A DNA stretch of 64,000 bases from the NCBI GenBank assembly GCA_032718475.1, contig JAUCBJ010004880.1:1-64000 (forward strand). The letters are read 5' to 3'. The position numbers and the translations under genes were made by a program. Positions 1-11,999 of the stretch are shown here, one piece after another. The DNA comes from Nemertoderma westbladi. Its lineage: Eukaryota; Xenacoelomorpha; Nemertodermatida; Nemertodermatidae. The notes below the pieces were generated by a model, which saw nothing but the letters and a program-made list of their open reading frames with translations, was not told where the DNA came from and did not search any database. Each line of letters opens with the position of its first letter. The stretch's first letter is position 1.

Positions 1-62
1 CTGGCACAGCATTCTTAAAAATGCAGCTGCAATGCAGCATGCCGATCCTAGTAGTAGTAGAC
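1..62 (+). mobile_element. 3' end of an RTE-like LINE with a (TAG)n tail
   Basis: This is the terminal piece of a non-LTR retrotransposon. It matches the reverse complement of 7747-7802, where the same sequence forms the 3' end of a minus-strand LINE, and both end in a short TAG repeat (here at about 50-61). The rest of the element lies to the left of the window. A third related 3' end is at 58100-58428. Confidence 0.6.
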
Positions 63-300
63 TTATCCTAAAACTCTGAGTTGGCGCATCGACATGGGAC
101 CTCTTTTGTATATCCGATTCTTTGATGGTGATACCACCATACTCTCTTAGATCATCCACTAGATCTGTTGGCGTAATCAGTTTATCAACTCTGAAACCGA
201 AATTAGCAGCTGGGGCTGCCCTGGCTTTCTGGACGTACTAACCTGAAGGTTTCACTGTACCTGTAGCAACAACATGGCTTTGCTGTCTACGTTTGTGGTA

Positions 301-1068
301 TCAAGGAATCTCGAAGCCATCACCTTGTGTATTACAGAGAACAATGTGAATGACTTCCGGCGAGGAAGAACGACGAGTCCGTTTAACGCTTCTGCTGCTA
401 TTCTGAAAGTAGTTCTGTGAATCCAGATTCTTTACCAATGGAGAGCCTGGAGGGCTCCCTTTACGAGCTGCATTATACCTCAATATAAACCCCTTAGAAC
501 CACCTGGGTTTCCAAGACCTCCAACCGCTCCGCCCTGGTTTAGGGCGTGACTATCTGGTCGGGGTTCTCGCCTCGCTACTGGAGCCGCTGTTGCTACATC
601 TAAGTAAGTACGTTGAGGAGGTGGTGGAGCATGTATATCCGGATGGGTTGAGGGAACGGACGGCCATGGCACTTTTAGTAATGCCTCGACTGACTGAAAT
701 CGATCCGACAGTTCCTTTCGACACTGATCGACTTTATTCTCAATGGTTGAAAGAGAAACGCGTACATCAGACTTTGCAGTCACAGATGAAATCTTATCTT
801 TAATCAGGTCTACTTCAAACAGTGACAGTGCCTCCAACGCCTCGACTGCGATAACTGGCAAGCTCTTAGAGGAATCCATTGCACGAAGCTTCTCAAGTAA
901 ATCCACCACATTCGCTCTAGCGGCAGAACGTTCCGAAGTATCACGTCGGTTGATCAGTTTATCAAGCTTACACCTTTCAAATAAGGTTTCTTTAGCAACC
1001 AATATATCAGCACCTGTAAATCGCGTTAAACATGTCTCTATAACATCTGGCCCCGGTTTGATTGCCAT
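301..1068 (-). pseudogene. LINE ORF1-like protein (fragment)
   Basis: A minus-strand open frame of 255 codons begins MAIKPGPDVIETC and ends at 301. It has a charged helical N-terminal half (about residues 1-130, possibly coiled coil), then a proline-rich stretch (APPPPQR), a glycine-rich stretch and a basic segment (SVKRTRRSSS). This layout resembles first ORFs of non-LTR retrotransposons, which encode RNA-binding proteins of the RNP particle. No zinc knuckle is visible. Its first 80 or so codons are repeated twice more upstream as 284-base tandem copies, so its true start is uncertain. No endonuclease or RT follows on the minus strand, so it is a stranded fragment. The function is inferred from composition only. 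Confidence 0.4.
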
Positions 1069-1652
1069 TTCCTGAATGAGAAGAGCGATGTGAATGAGAG
1101 ATCCCGTGACAGTGCCTCCAACGCCTCGACTGCGATAACTGGCAAGCTCTTAGAGGAATCCATTGCACGAAGCTTCTTGAGTAAATCCACCACATTCGCT
1201 CTAGCGGCAGAACGTTCCGAAGTATCACGTCGGTTGATCAGTTTATCAAGCTTACACCTTTCAAATAAGGTTTCTTTAGCAACCAATATATCAGCACCTG
1301 TAAATCGCGTTAAACATGTCTCTATAACATCTGGCCCCGGTTTGATTGCCATTTCCTGAATGAGAAGAGCGATGTGAATGAGAGATCCCATGACAGTGCC
1401 TCCAACGCCTCGACTGCGATAACTGGCAAGCTCTTAGAGGAATCCATTGCACGAAGCTTCTTGAGTAAATCCACCACATTCGCTCTAGCGGCAGAACGTT
1501 CCGAAGTATCACGTCGGTTGATCAGTTTATCAAGCTTACACCTTTCAAATAAGGTTTCTTTAGCAACCAATATATCAGCACCTGTAAATCGCGTTAAACA
1601 TGTCTCTATAACATCTGGCCCCGGTTTGATTGCCATTCCCTGAATGAGAAGA
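824..1652 (-). repeat. 284-base tandem triplication over the ORF1 5' end
   Basis: Three near-identical direct copies begin at 824, 1108 and 1392 (period 284). The third breaks off at about 1652. Each contains the start and first ~80 codons of the minus-strand ORF1-like frame. The copies differ at only a few positions, so the duplication is recent. Beyond it (1655-1817, minus) is a short open stretch that may be further LINE sequence. Confidence 0.85.
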
Positions 1653-2126
1653 TATCAATATCACTGCAATATCACTATCATCAACACCAGCTATGCCAGT
1701 GGTGTCCATTGACTGGGCTGGTTGAGAAGTCAGTCCCACCATATCGGCAGATCGGTATCCACTAAGATACCTGGATTTGGGATACAGACCAGTATCACAA
1801 AAAAAAACACAGAACACCAGAAGGATAGGTTCAGAAATAAGTATGCAGTATTAAAGCTAAGTGATTTAAAGAGTCTAGATAAAGCCTAGACGAATTTATA
1901 TTTAGCGCCTCCTAGCGGAGGACCATGCTAAATGCATGAGGTCAAAAATTTGAAAACTTTCTAAACTTTTGATATACTACTTGTGTACCACGTTTGGTAT
2001 AATTTCATCAAAGATTCGCTGAGTTATTGAAATAGCATTCAAAGATTAGACGGACCGACCGACCAACGACAGGCAGACCGACAGATTGGTACCCGTATTG
2101 TCAGTTCTGTCACTGGCCCTGTGTTA

Positions 2127-2452
2127 CCACATAGTGACTCTAGTTGTTTTAAGAGCTTCCGAAATAGTGACTCTAGTTGTTTAAAGGGCTTCCAAAATAG
2201 TGGCTCTAGTTGTTTTAAGAGCTTCCGAAATAGTGACTCTAGTTGTTTTAAGGGCTTCCGAAATATTGACTCTAGATGTTTTAAGGGCTTCCGAAATAAT
2301 GATTCTAGTTGTTTTAAGTGCTTCCGAAATAGTGACTCTAGTTGTTTTAAGTGCTTCCGAAATAGTGACTCTAGTTGTTTTAAGGGCTTCCGAAATAGTG
2401 ACTCTAGTTGTTTTAAGGGCTTCCGAAATAGTGACTAGTTGTTTTAAGGGTA
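2127..2452. repeat. 33-base minisatellite (about 10 copies)
   Basis: A tandem 33-base unit containing CTAGTTGTTTTAAG and CTTCCGAAATAGTGA is repeated head to tail. Because 33 is divisible by three, two plus-strand frames stay open across it. The resulting repetitive frames are artefacts, not genes. The last unit is shortened. Confidence 0.9.
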
Positions 2453-5063
2453 ACTGCTATTTAATTCAGCTGTTGGTGGTTGGCCTTGCTAGGTACCCCC
2501 TGTTTATAGCCTGTTACATATTAGAAAACCATAAAAATTGCCAAATTGTAATACATTTCAATAGATCATTCATAACTGGTCATTATTCGTTTTAATATGT
2601 AACATTTAGACAGTGGTGCACATTGACTGCAGGGGAAATTAAGTCTCGTTAAATGTTTTGGTTTATGTTTCAAAAAATTAAAATAATTAATTTTTCAAAA
2701 CCACTAAAAACACATTTGGTGTTTGCGGTCATTCTGCGCCATTGACTCGTACCATTACCTACCATGTAATAAATAAAGCCCAGGCAATTTACATGGGCTA
2801 CATAAAAGGTACATTTTCGGAAGTTAATTGTTGGCCATTGTTGTAATTAACGTGAAAGAATGTCGATAAAACACGTGATATGATGCAGGAAACTATGTTA
2901 ATTGACACATCTAATTGCTCATTAGTAGGGTGTTTTATGTTCTGGTCATAGGAGGAACCTACAGTGCCTACTGCAGGCGTCTTTATAGTGCCTACATAAT
3001 TTTGACAAGGTGTTGTAGATGTAATATTATCTTGGAAAAACGTTTGTGTTATATGTCGTTTTCTATGTTTCCTCCAGGGAATTAGTTCCCCTTGGGATGT
3101 CATTTTCCCTTTATCAGGTTCCCTCGTGTCTCGAGATATCAGTTTCTGCTGGTACATTGTGGGCTTCCTTGGCTCGCAACTTTTCTTTAGAAAAGGTTAT
3201 TTTTGGAACACAGAAGGAGTACAATACTCACTCAATCAAACTAAACTATATGCGAACTCCGACATACTTTTTCGTATTACAGAAACAATTATTATACATA
3301 CTGAGACTATCCTTGTTAACTTTAGCGACTCTTTAGCGTACATAGTATCCCTCTATGGATCTAACTATCAGTCCACAAACACTTTTTATGTCATCCGTCA
3401 TAAAGCATAATCATATTCTCCAGCTAATTAAAGCTGTCTTCCGTTTATTTCCAGGTTTTTTTTATATCACCCCGGATTATCAAATGGAGGGAGGATATAT
3501 TCCTTGTAATCAAATGCTCAGCAGCTAACATGGACTCATCGTAAACAACATTGAGTGGATGTGGGTTCAACTGCAGGCTGCGTTGGATGGATGTTGAATA
3601 TTATTGGGAAGCATTATATTGACTTGTCTAACTTCATCTGTAATGAGGACGATGACTCGGCAACTAAAGTATTAGCGGGACCTTTGCTTAGCGGTTGGCA
3701 CTAGCAAAGGCTCAAATCATTGTCAACAAAATGGTATAATACACCACAATGGTATCAATATGATGATGTGGAACAAAATGCTAAAGTCAAAACGCATTCA
3801 AAGAACAATAAATTAAGTTGTTTATTACAAACAGCATTTTTATAAACAGTTAAAACAAAGAGCACCATTCATTTTGCATATCATGTGCATGCTATATACA
3901 ACATGTGCAACATCTCTCTCAACATCTATACAACATATCATTATGGGGAAAGTCCCTGCCGCAACATATCTAGTAAGCATAATAATTATTTCGTACAAAT
4001 GGTAAGGCGGCATTACGAATAGATTGCCGTACTATAATTACCCCAATTCGAGAGCAAATCGGTTTTACTGTAGAGTACACGTTCGTGGGGTCTTCGCGCA
4101 GCACGATGCTCAGTTATGAGATACAGATTAATATTGAGCGATTCTACTGTATCACAAACTCGGTATCTAAGAAATTTAACCAAACACCAGTAAATCAAAG
4201 AGAGGGAAAAGCCCCCCCCCCCCCCCCCCCCCCTCTTAACCTCCCTCTTAATCTGCACCACCCCAACCCAAAGGCGCACACAGGATTGATGAAAGGTAGA
4301 GGTATCAATATAAAATTTGTGTTTTAAAAGTAATATGTTATATTTATTTTTAATATAACACAAAATACAACTGGAAGCGATTCACAAATATAAAACAGCA
4401 CAAATTTCTAGCAAAAATTATTAAAGATCGCATGTTATTTAATTTACTTAACCAACAAAGAAATTAATATACTCAATAAAGTAATATATTAATATTTTAG
4501 GTGTGGAGGCGACCCAATGTATAAGAAATATAAAACTACCTTATGCCGATAGTATTGATACTGAAATATTAATTTATCATGTCAATAAGCTATAAAGCGC
4601 GCTATAAAGATAAATTAAAAAAAATAAAAAATCTTCATATATGAAATTCCAATAAAAAGTCGACCGAAAAGTGAAATCCTAGTATTCTTATAATGGTTAC
4701 AAATACTAATTCGTTTATTATTTTGCTTAGATTCAGTAACATGTGTTTTTGGTGAAAACATGGTATACTTCACATGGGGCTAACTCCAAAGTGAAATATA
4801 ACGGCACAAAGTCTGGTATTCTTGCCCATGCGTGACCTTTGAATTATTGGTAGTGTATTTAATAATCTTATATCGGTGTTAAAGATAGTTCATTATCTTA
4901 AATAATGTACTCCTAATTTATTTTATAAGTATAGAGTTTAAAAGAACACAAGGCTCAAATTCGTTTAGAAATGATTATTACAGTTTATTAACATTTTTCT
5001 TCACCAAATTGGTCTTTTTATTGTTGTTATTTAATTACCGTTAATAATGGTTTTCGGATTTGG
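2453..5063. other. No recognisable gene; a 22-base C run at 4212-4233
   Basis: This is AT-rich sequence with only short chance frames. Apart from the poly-C tract I see no conserved coding segment, TIR or tail. The poly-proline and poly-glycine frames across 4212-4233 are homopolymer artefacts. Confidence 0.5.
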
Positions 5064-5156
5064 TTGTCGGCTGTCGGTTGTCGGCTGTTGGCAGTCGGTT
5101 GTCGGCTGTCGGTTGTCGGCTGTCGGTTGTCAGCCGACGGCTGTCGGTTGTCAGTG
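5064..5156. repeat. GTCGGCTGTCGGTT-type minisatellite
   Basis: Short degenerate tandem units of GTCGGCTGTCGGTT and variants fill about 90 bases. The minus-strand frame across them is low complexity and not supported as a gene. Confidence 0.8.
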
Positions 5157-5693
5157 TAGCGTTTACACCCTTTAATGTAGATGTGCATTAACATATATGT
5201 ACATATAATAATGTACATGTAATATTCGACTATTATTTTATCAGAGTGGTTGAGTTTTGCACGAGGTGATAACTCCACATGCCAAAAAGCGTAAAATTCA
5301 ACACACGAGAACATAATATCTTAATTTTACTAAAAAGTGATTAAAAGAATGTTTTCCATAAAGTTTTTAATTTATATATATTATTAATATATTATTTTAT
5401 TTAAAAAACATTTAAAGTAGGCTTACATGGCGGCATACGTTACAGACTGCCTTTTCATGTGTCAAAGTTTGGCTAAATTTTCCGTATCGAAATGGGCAGA
5501 AAAGTTAATGTTTTGTCAAACTGAATGGTGATGCCTATTAAATAACCCAATAACAAAAGTTAGATGGAACTATGGGAAACATCGTACTTTGTATTAAATT
5601 AAGAATACTGTGGAACGAGCCACAATTAGTGAGCGAAGCTACAGTACTAGCGGACAATTTCAATTAGTATTACGGCCTAATATCATGTCCATC

Positions 5694-5728
5694 CGTCTGT
5701 CTGTCTGTCCGTCTGTCTGTCTGTCTGT
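5694..5728. repeat. (CTGT/CCGT)n microsatellite
   Basis: A run of CTGT tetramers with CCGT interruptions. Similar GACGGACC/GACAGAC tracts occur at 2047-2085 and 12273-12288, so these probably sit inside a dispersed repeat. Confidence 0.75.
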
Positions 5729-5739
5729 AATGGAAAATT

Positions 5740-7746
5740 CAATCGTTTTGAAGCCTTTACTCAAATTCACCCTAATTTGGATGGACCTACTAGAGGAAAA
5801 TTTCCAATATTTTGAACATTTTCGCGGGGCATTCGTGCTGCACGAGTCAAGTACTCGGGTTACCCGTTCTCGAGTTAGCGGCCGTTCGTGCTGCACGACG
5901 CAACACCTACGTTTATATATTTATATACCGCAAGACGTTCGAATAGGCTGGAGTCCTGAATTGCTGTAGTGGAACCACAAACATATCCACACACATACAA
6001 TCATACATACTAAAAAGGTGCTGCGATGTCGGGTTATAATTTTACTCCAGCTCTCTGAAATGTTGATCCAATCGACGATAAACAAACCGAACATATACAA
6101 AAAAAACCATACCAACTTCAGGTTCTTCATAACTCGGTGAAAAGGGCTCCTTACCGCAACGCTTGCATTGCGTTTCTAGTACACATACATTATAAGTGAT
6201 AGAAACTGCACAAATTATATGACATAAATTATGTTATAAATAAGTTAGCTTATATTTATGGTGGCGTTTGGAGCCATGTTATAATAATATAGCTAGGCCC
6301 TAAAGGGTTATTAATAGCTATACCCCGCCTACCGGTAGGTAATGCAGTAGGCCTATCTGGCTGTCAGGCAAATTTCCACCTATTGTTTACGTGGTTTACG
6401 GCGTTAAGTAATGTCCCCTTAGTGGACATTACTTAACGCCGTCAAGGGTTACCACGTAAACAATAACACCAAGTACAATACTAAATGTACAGGCCAATAC
6501 TTGTAAAGTGCTAAATAACAACTCGCTATTAATACTAACGGCGTTCGTTGAGTAATGTTACAATTTTGGAATAAAATAAATAAACAAATAAAACAAGAGC
6601 AGCTTCTCTAATACGCTGATTGAATAACATTATGTATGTTCTTTTGCTAAAAAGCAACATATAATAGAAATATATATCGAAATATATTATTTAATATTCG
6701 AACCTGACCCTCAGCATTTAATATTATATCACCACCATTTACAAATATTTCGTTTTACAATAAATTACAATACACTTACTTCATGTAAGTAATTTTTGAA
6801 AACTATAAAACTGAGTCACAGATATTGTTTTGCGCCCAGAGGATAACCTCCAGACCTATTAATCCCATTGAGAATCACAATGTATCACTAATCAAACCCC
6901 TCAGTCTACAGGTGGACTGACTACTGCCAATTTAATTTCAGGATGTGTTACACACCTAATCCCACATCTGAGATTCTTATGGGTTCTCTATCGCTGGGAG
7001 ATTATTGAACGAAGCATTCCTCAACATCAGAATAATTACTTTACATTCATTACAATTCGAAACATGGAGACCTCATGAAACTTGCCATGAAACCTTAAGC
7101 ATTCTCTGCAGGGAGTTAATCAGCAAAATGTGAGAATTGCGAACTCACCCTGTCCCAGAGAAGTATTGAATATGTCTAATTGTATTTACACTATGCCCGG
7201 TTGGCCCGAAGTTGTCTTGATGATTTCAAAACACATAATAAGGACGATAAATCCACATCCCCATAATGGTTTGTCATTCTGTTCCATGCCACAGAGCACT
7301 GCCATGGTATTAGATAGTTATTATAACAAGAAAAGGGCCTTACTATTTCAGAATTCCATATTACAAACTATTAATGTGTATTGCATGAGGACCAGTAGCC
7401 CACCCCCACCTTCGGGTAACAGCTATCAAAAAGCCGATTGCCTCCGGCTTCACTGTTTGCTATGCTTAACTAGTATTGCAGAATATGAACATTACATCTA
7501 CTATATAATCCTGCTATCAATTGCCTTGGACGAATTAGACTCACCTGTTCCGTTCCCAGTCTTAATTGTATCATGTGTTATACTCTATGTTCTATGATAG
7601 TGATGATATATTTTTTTTATTTTATTATTTCTAGAACCATGTTGGTTTTAGTAATATTCTAAACTAAATTGAAATATTGGTAAACGAAATGACGAAGAAA
7701 ACATAATATTCCATCCGCAAACTCACAAAAAAATTACATACAAATT
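5740..7746. other. No recognisable gene; one strong hairpin at 6381-6465
   Basis: Mostly AT-rich. A 155-codon plus frame at 7130-7597 has no recognisable domain and an unconvincing composition. The only clear structure is the two-stage inverted repeat at 6381-6465. Confidence 0.45.
6381..6465. repeat. Near-perfect two-stage hairpin
   Basis: The outer arms are TATTGTTTACGTGG (6381-6394) and its complement at 6452-6465. The inner arms are ACGGCGTTAAGTAATGTCC (6398-6416) and its complement at 6423-6441, with a six-base loop. The asymmetric bulge on the right side is about ten bases. It could be the core of a small foldback element. Confidence 0.8.
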
Positions 7747-9396
7747 ACTACTACTACTAGGATCGGCATGCTGCATTGCAGCTGCATTTTTAAGAATGCT
7801 GTGCCGGCTTGTCAACAAAATTGCACCGCCACAACTCCCTATCACCCATGACATTTGCTAGACCTTTAAGATGCGTCTCAAGAAAGTCATGGGCTGTCCA
7901 CCATGCTTATTCACTCCATGAGGCTGCCAAAGTACAAGATTATGCACTGGCTGGTCCTCACGGCGAAAGCAATGTCCTGCAAAGCGGAGGCGATTTTGTT
8001 CTAGTGTCAAGCTTGGGGGAGCCAATGCGACACCTCCAATGTTATATAGTGTCTGGTTGGAGATGTGTGCATTGTACTTGACACAATGAACCCGGCGTAG
8101 CATTCTTGTGAATGTGCCATCCAGAGATTTGGTGTCCTCAGCAGTTAGAGCCCAGCATGGACTCCCGTAGAGGAGTACTGGAACTACTGCTGCTCTAAAT
8201 AATCGGACCTTAAGTTTCCGATTAATTCTCGGTGACTTCCAAATCCTGGAAAGCCTATTCAAGGCTGCCCATGCCTTTCCCTTACGTATTCGAAGGTCCT
8301 CACCTGACTTCCGGATCCATGATCCCAGGTAACAGAAGTCGTCCACATGCTCAAGCATACCATCCTTTGAGCTTATGCTCATCCGATCAGAGACTTGCTG
8401 AGGACTTTCAAAGTTAACTGTCAAAATTTTGGTCTTTCTGGAGTTAATAAAAGACCAACACTAGAAGCAGCATGTTCTAATGAGATGAGGAGCCGTTGGG
8501 CTCCCTCTAGTGATTCTGAGAGTACTCCTAAGTCATCAGCAAAGTCTAGATCAGTTAGGTACTTGGCAGGATTTCCTCGACTTCTGGAGCCAGTAGGTGG
8601 AGTTATCATCACCCCATCATCATTATGATGATCTAAGGACATGCGTAGAACAAAGTCAACCACAATAATGAACAAGAATGGTGCAAGTGTGTCTCCTTGA
8701 AGGACGCCCCATAACACTTCAAATGGTTCTGTGTCACCGTCAACAGTAGACACAAATGTTGTCGAACCATCGTATACTGATCTTATTGCTGCAATAATTT
8801 CATCAGGAATCCCATATAATGAAAGTATGCTGAACATACGTGAGCGAGAGACTGAATCAAAGGCCTTGAAGAAGTCAACAAAGATAACAGCCAGATGCCT
8901 GTCTTTCTTTTTTGATAGTTCTTCTATTATCCTTCTAAGTGCCAAAATGGGCTCCATGGTACCACGACCTTTACGGAACCCATTCTGATTTCCACGGAGC
9001 AGTCTCTCAATGGGATCCCTGATGCGATTTAATAGAATCCTATTGTATAGCTTTGCAGCAATAGAGATCAATGAGATTCCCCGAAAAGAACCATAGAGTG
9101 TTAGGTTGCCCTTCTTGGGAACTGGCACCAACTTATTTGTTTTCATTTGTTGTGGGACTCTAGTTGTTCGGTACATGTCTACTATGATGGGATAGATGAG
9201 CTTTTAACACTCAGGTATTTTAAAGACCTCAGGGGGAACACCATCTACTCCACTGGCACGATTGGTCTTAATGCTCTTTGCAGCAGCCTTCACTTCTGCA
9301 AAGGAGATATCGCCAATGGGAATATCTGGGAGATACTCTAAGATGTTATTTCGCTTACTTTCACAGCATTCGCCCAGTTGGCAAGCTGGGGAATCT
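7747..9396 (-). mobile_element. RTE-like non-LTR retrotransposon, 5'-truncated
   Basis: On the minus strand this holds the reverse transcriptase and C-terminal region of a LINE. It ends at about 7747 in a (TAG)n tail (seen on the plus strand as TACTACTACTACTAG), which is identical in kind to the copy at 1-62. The 5' part (ORF1 and endonuclease) is missing, the usual outcome of incomplete target-primed reverse transcription. Related pieces are at 42290-42663, 43158-43500, 58100-58428 and 62480-64000. Confidence 0.85.
7858..9396 (-). pseudogene. Reverse transcriptase of the RTE-like LINE
   Basis: The RT palm is visible in order on the minus strand: [17 protein letters not shown] (about 9200-9260), [31 protein letters not shown], the motif A segment IFVDFFKAFDS, GVLQGDTLAPFLF, and the catalytic FADD box near 8545. 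The C-terminal part continues in a second frame (8424-7858) with LGSWIRKSGEDLRIRKGKA, LLYGSPCW and a conserved HCFRRED...LWQPHG segment. The frame change near 8421 and stops in 9180-9390 mark it as inactive. It would have copied the LINE RNA into DNA at the insertion site. Confidence 0.85.
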
Positions 9397-9894
9397 ACAC
9401 GCTATGATATCATCAACTGGCGAATATAGTATATTTGGTCTAAGCGCAACTTTTCTTAAGCGATCAACTGATAACATTATACTAGATCAATGATGAATTA
9501 TTTCAGTACAACTGTAAGTTTCAATAATTTCCGTTCACAATAAAATCAATTGATTAATTAAGAAAACAATATGAACAATGGAAATAAATTCTAAAAATAA
9601 TTTTATCTTTAGACAAATGATTAATTTACAATATCGTTACACAATTGATTAATAAGTTATATATATAACTTTAATATAAATACAAGTCACCACAAAAGTT
9701 TAAGCAACGGCTGACTGACTATTTAAAGATTATTCAACAACATTTAATGTTTAAAGTTTAATGATTGCCAATTAATGAATTCATCAATAATTTGATGTAG
9801 AATCGTTCTGGTGGAGTAAAAGTTTTTATTTTATTGAATAGCTTGTCAATAAAGGAACTATTTGGTATGTCATGTTGTGGTTCTATATCCATGA
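9397..9894. other. AT-rich stretch without a gene
   Basis: No conserved coding segment, repeat unit or RNA gene is seen here. Confidence 0.5.
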
Positions 9895-10196
9895 AATACG
9901 AAAATCCATGAAATAAGAGATTTCTGAGCCATATACAAGTTGTGATGGCGAGTATCCATGTTCACCAATTGTTAATCTGAGTTCAAGCAGTACTCGTGGG
10001 AAGGAGTCATACCAGTTGGAATTTGTGCATACAGCACGTAATGCATTCTTTAGTTGGCGATGAAATCTTTCAACAGCCCCATTGCAGGCTGGATGCTATG
10101 AGGTTGTTCGTTTTCCTTCGATTCCCAGTCTCCCCATTAATCAACTCCAAATAACTTATTGGAATTGTGCTCCTCTGTCGCTTATGATTATTCGAG
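9895..10196 (-). pseudogene. Ty3/gypsy-type integrase core relic
   Basis: Translation of the minus strand, allowing stops, gives IIISDRGAQF, then LGIEGKRTTS, HPACNGAVERFHRQLKNAL, and FPRVLLELRLTIGEHGYSP. These are the second catalytic Asp (in SDRG.QF), the HPA.NG..ER motif with the catalytic Glu, and the region behind it in LTR-retrotransposon integrases. At least three stops interrupt it. No LTRs, protease or RT are seen nearby, so it is an isolated, decayed fragment. Confidence 0.75.
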
Positions 10197-10198
10197 GT

Positions 10199-10350
10199 AC
10201 GGTAACGTGAACTACGTATAAACTTTGAAAGTGTGAACTACCAGACTTTATCTAATGTATACGGTAATGTGAACTACCTGTGAACTTTGAAAGTGCAAAC
10301 TATCAGACTGTACCGAATGTCCACGGTAATGTGAACTATCAGAATGTGTA
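10199..10350. repeat. About 62-base tandem repeat (2.5 copies)
   Basis: Units begin with ACGGTAAYGTGAACTA at 10199, 10261 and 10323 and share TTTGAAAGTG. The third is truncated and diverged. Confidence 0.75.
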
Positions 10351-10639
10351 GGTAGAATGCATACGGTTTAGTGAAATTAAACTGCGAGACTGTAACTAAT
10401 GTGTAGACGGTGTGATAGTTTACTATAAAATAGAGAAGCATTGATATAAGAATGCTATTATAAAAAATGGTACTACTAAATGGTACATGGTACTACAGTG
10501 TCATAAAATGTAAGGTGTGAAGGACTTAATAAAATTCAATGTAATGAGCGTTACGAGTTAGTGTACTTGAGTGTGTGTGACGTATTTATTGCCTTAACAC
10601 AAAATATTACACGCCTCGTGTGTACCCATTAATGATGTT

Positions 10640-10890
10640 TGCCGCCTTGACTATGGGTTGGTATGAAGGATCAGGGCAGCAGGTGCTCCTGATTCAGATG
10701 TTGGTTGCTTATTTTTGGTGATGTTAGGGTGAATCATGTATTATACGCTGATGATCTAATCTAATATCTAATTCTATTCATGGTCTCCAAAAATTAATTG
10801 ATGTTGCCGTTCTTTTTGCAAATTTAAATTCCATGATTTTTAATAAAAAGAAAACTAAATGTATTTATTTCATATCGAGATCAAGTTTGG
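10640..10890 (+). pseudogene. LINE reverse transcriptase fragment, upstream half
   Basis: The plus strand shows VNHVLYADDL at about 10731-10760, the RT catalytic YADD motif. It is followed by frame-broken sequence ending near KKTKCIYFISRSS. The order matches the RT of the minus-strand LINE at 19971-22181 (INHLIYADD ... SKCVFMRSK). The homologous continuation is found 2.1 kb downstream at 12993, so this LINE was split by the element carrying the transposase at 11021-11938. Confidence 0.7.
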
Positions 10891-11020
10891 ATGCCCAGTG
10901 GTCCAAGTATGTTTCTTATACCGCAAATATGGCTACTAAACATGAATAATAATAAACTAAATTGGATCTTGGCTAACTCGTGGTCATCGATCTAAATTTG
11001 TTATTGGTTTCATCATTTCC

Positions 11021-11938
11021 GTGACAACAGGATATATTTTGGATTATTATATTTGTTCGAAATTTTGTCATATCTGTGATAAACCTGGCCATAGCCCTGC
11101 CACTGCACATAAATTTTCAAAGAACTTTGATGGTTCGAGTGGTTCCATGGAGCCTTTTATAGCTAAGAAACTGTTCGGCAGATCAGTTGAGAAGTATAAT
11201 TTAATATATTCTGCTGTAATATCAGATGGAGACAGCAGCGTATTGAAGAATATCCTGGAGGCCAACCCTTATAAAGATGAAGGTATTGTTGTGACCAAAC
11301 AGGAATGCCTCAATCATGTGTCAAAGCGACTGTATTCAGGACTAACCAAAGCGAGACAAACTCATAATTTGGGTGGTGCGAATAGGCTGATAGATAAACT
11401 GTGTCAGCAACTCTCCTCATATTATCGAAACACCATTGTAAACAACATTCGTGACGTTGATATGGCATCTACTTCTGATAACGCATGTGATGAACTCATA
11501 AAAACTATCCAATCGGAAATATTTACCACAATATACCACCACTGCGATTTTGGTGGTAAATCAGGACTTCAGCATTCTAAATGTCCATCTGAGAAGTGGT
11601 GCAGATTTATCAACGGGGACACATCATACAAACCTGCGACGTACATAAATGAGGGCGACTTACAACATATTCTTCCTGAGTATGAACGTCTTACCTCACC
11701 GGACCTTCTTAGACGATGTATTCCTGGGAAAACTCAGAACCGAAAAGAGTCAGTACGTACACAGCAAGGTGTGGAATAAGTGTACTAAATCTAACTTCAC
11801 ATCTCTGGAGACTCTCAAGTTTATAGTTGCCTATACTGTTCTACACCACAACCGAGGCGCCTCAGCAGAACAACTCTGGCTAAAGCGACTTCGTTTAGAT
11901 GAGGACAGTTGGCTCAACGGGTTGAGGCTGTAAATAAG
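11021..11938 (+). pseudogene. Mutator-like transposase domain protein, C-terminal part
   Basis: The frame contains [10 protein letters not shown], then AVISDGDSSVLKNI with an Asp-rich core, KQECLNHVSKRL, LGGANRLIDKLCQQLSSYYRNTI and the CPSEKWC(R)F segment. A frameshift near 11745 continues into VHSKVWNKC.KSNF...VAYTVLHHNRGAS. These blocks are shared with the transposase at 27990-29940 and belong to the Mutator-like transposase domain family of invertebrate DNA transposons. The N-terminal half is missing here (ILDYYICSKFC is the first matching block). No TIRs were identified for this copy. Confidence 0.75.
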
Positions 11939-11999
11939 TAGCAGATTCGTCAAAGCAGTAGTGGTTTAGCTAGGAAGGTGAGACCAACTGTGGAGCCAG

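Noticed and set aside
2121-2595. Serine/cysteine/phenylalanine-rich and leucine-rich repeat frames
   Set aside because: Both are translations of a 33-base minisatellite in two frames.
4085-4363. Poly-proline/poly-glycine frames across C runs (also at 14502-14790, 45153-45362, 48115-48306)
   Set aside because: They are produced by homopolymer tracts and have no conserved flanks.
7130-7597. Plus-strand 155-codon frame as a small host gene
   Set aside because: No recognisable domain. The hydrophobic stretches follow from AT-rich sequence. On the minus strand there are GTGAGT sites, but no exon could be supported.
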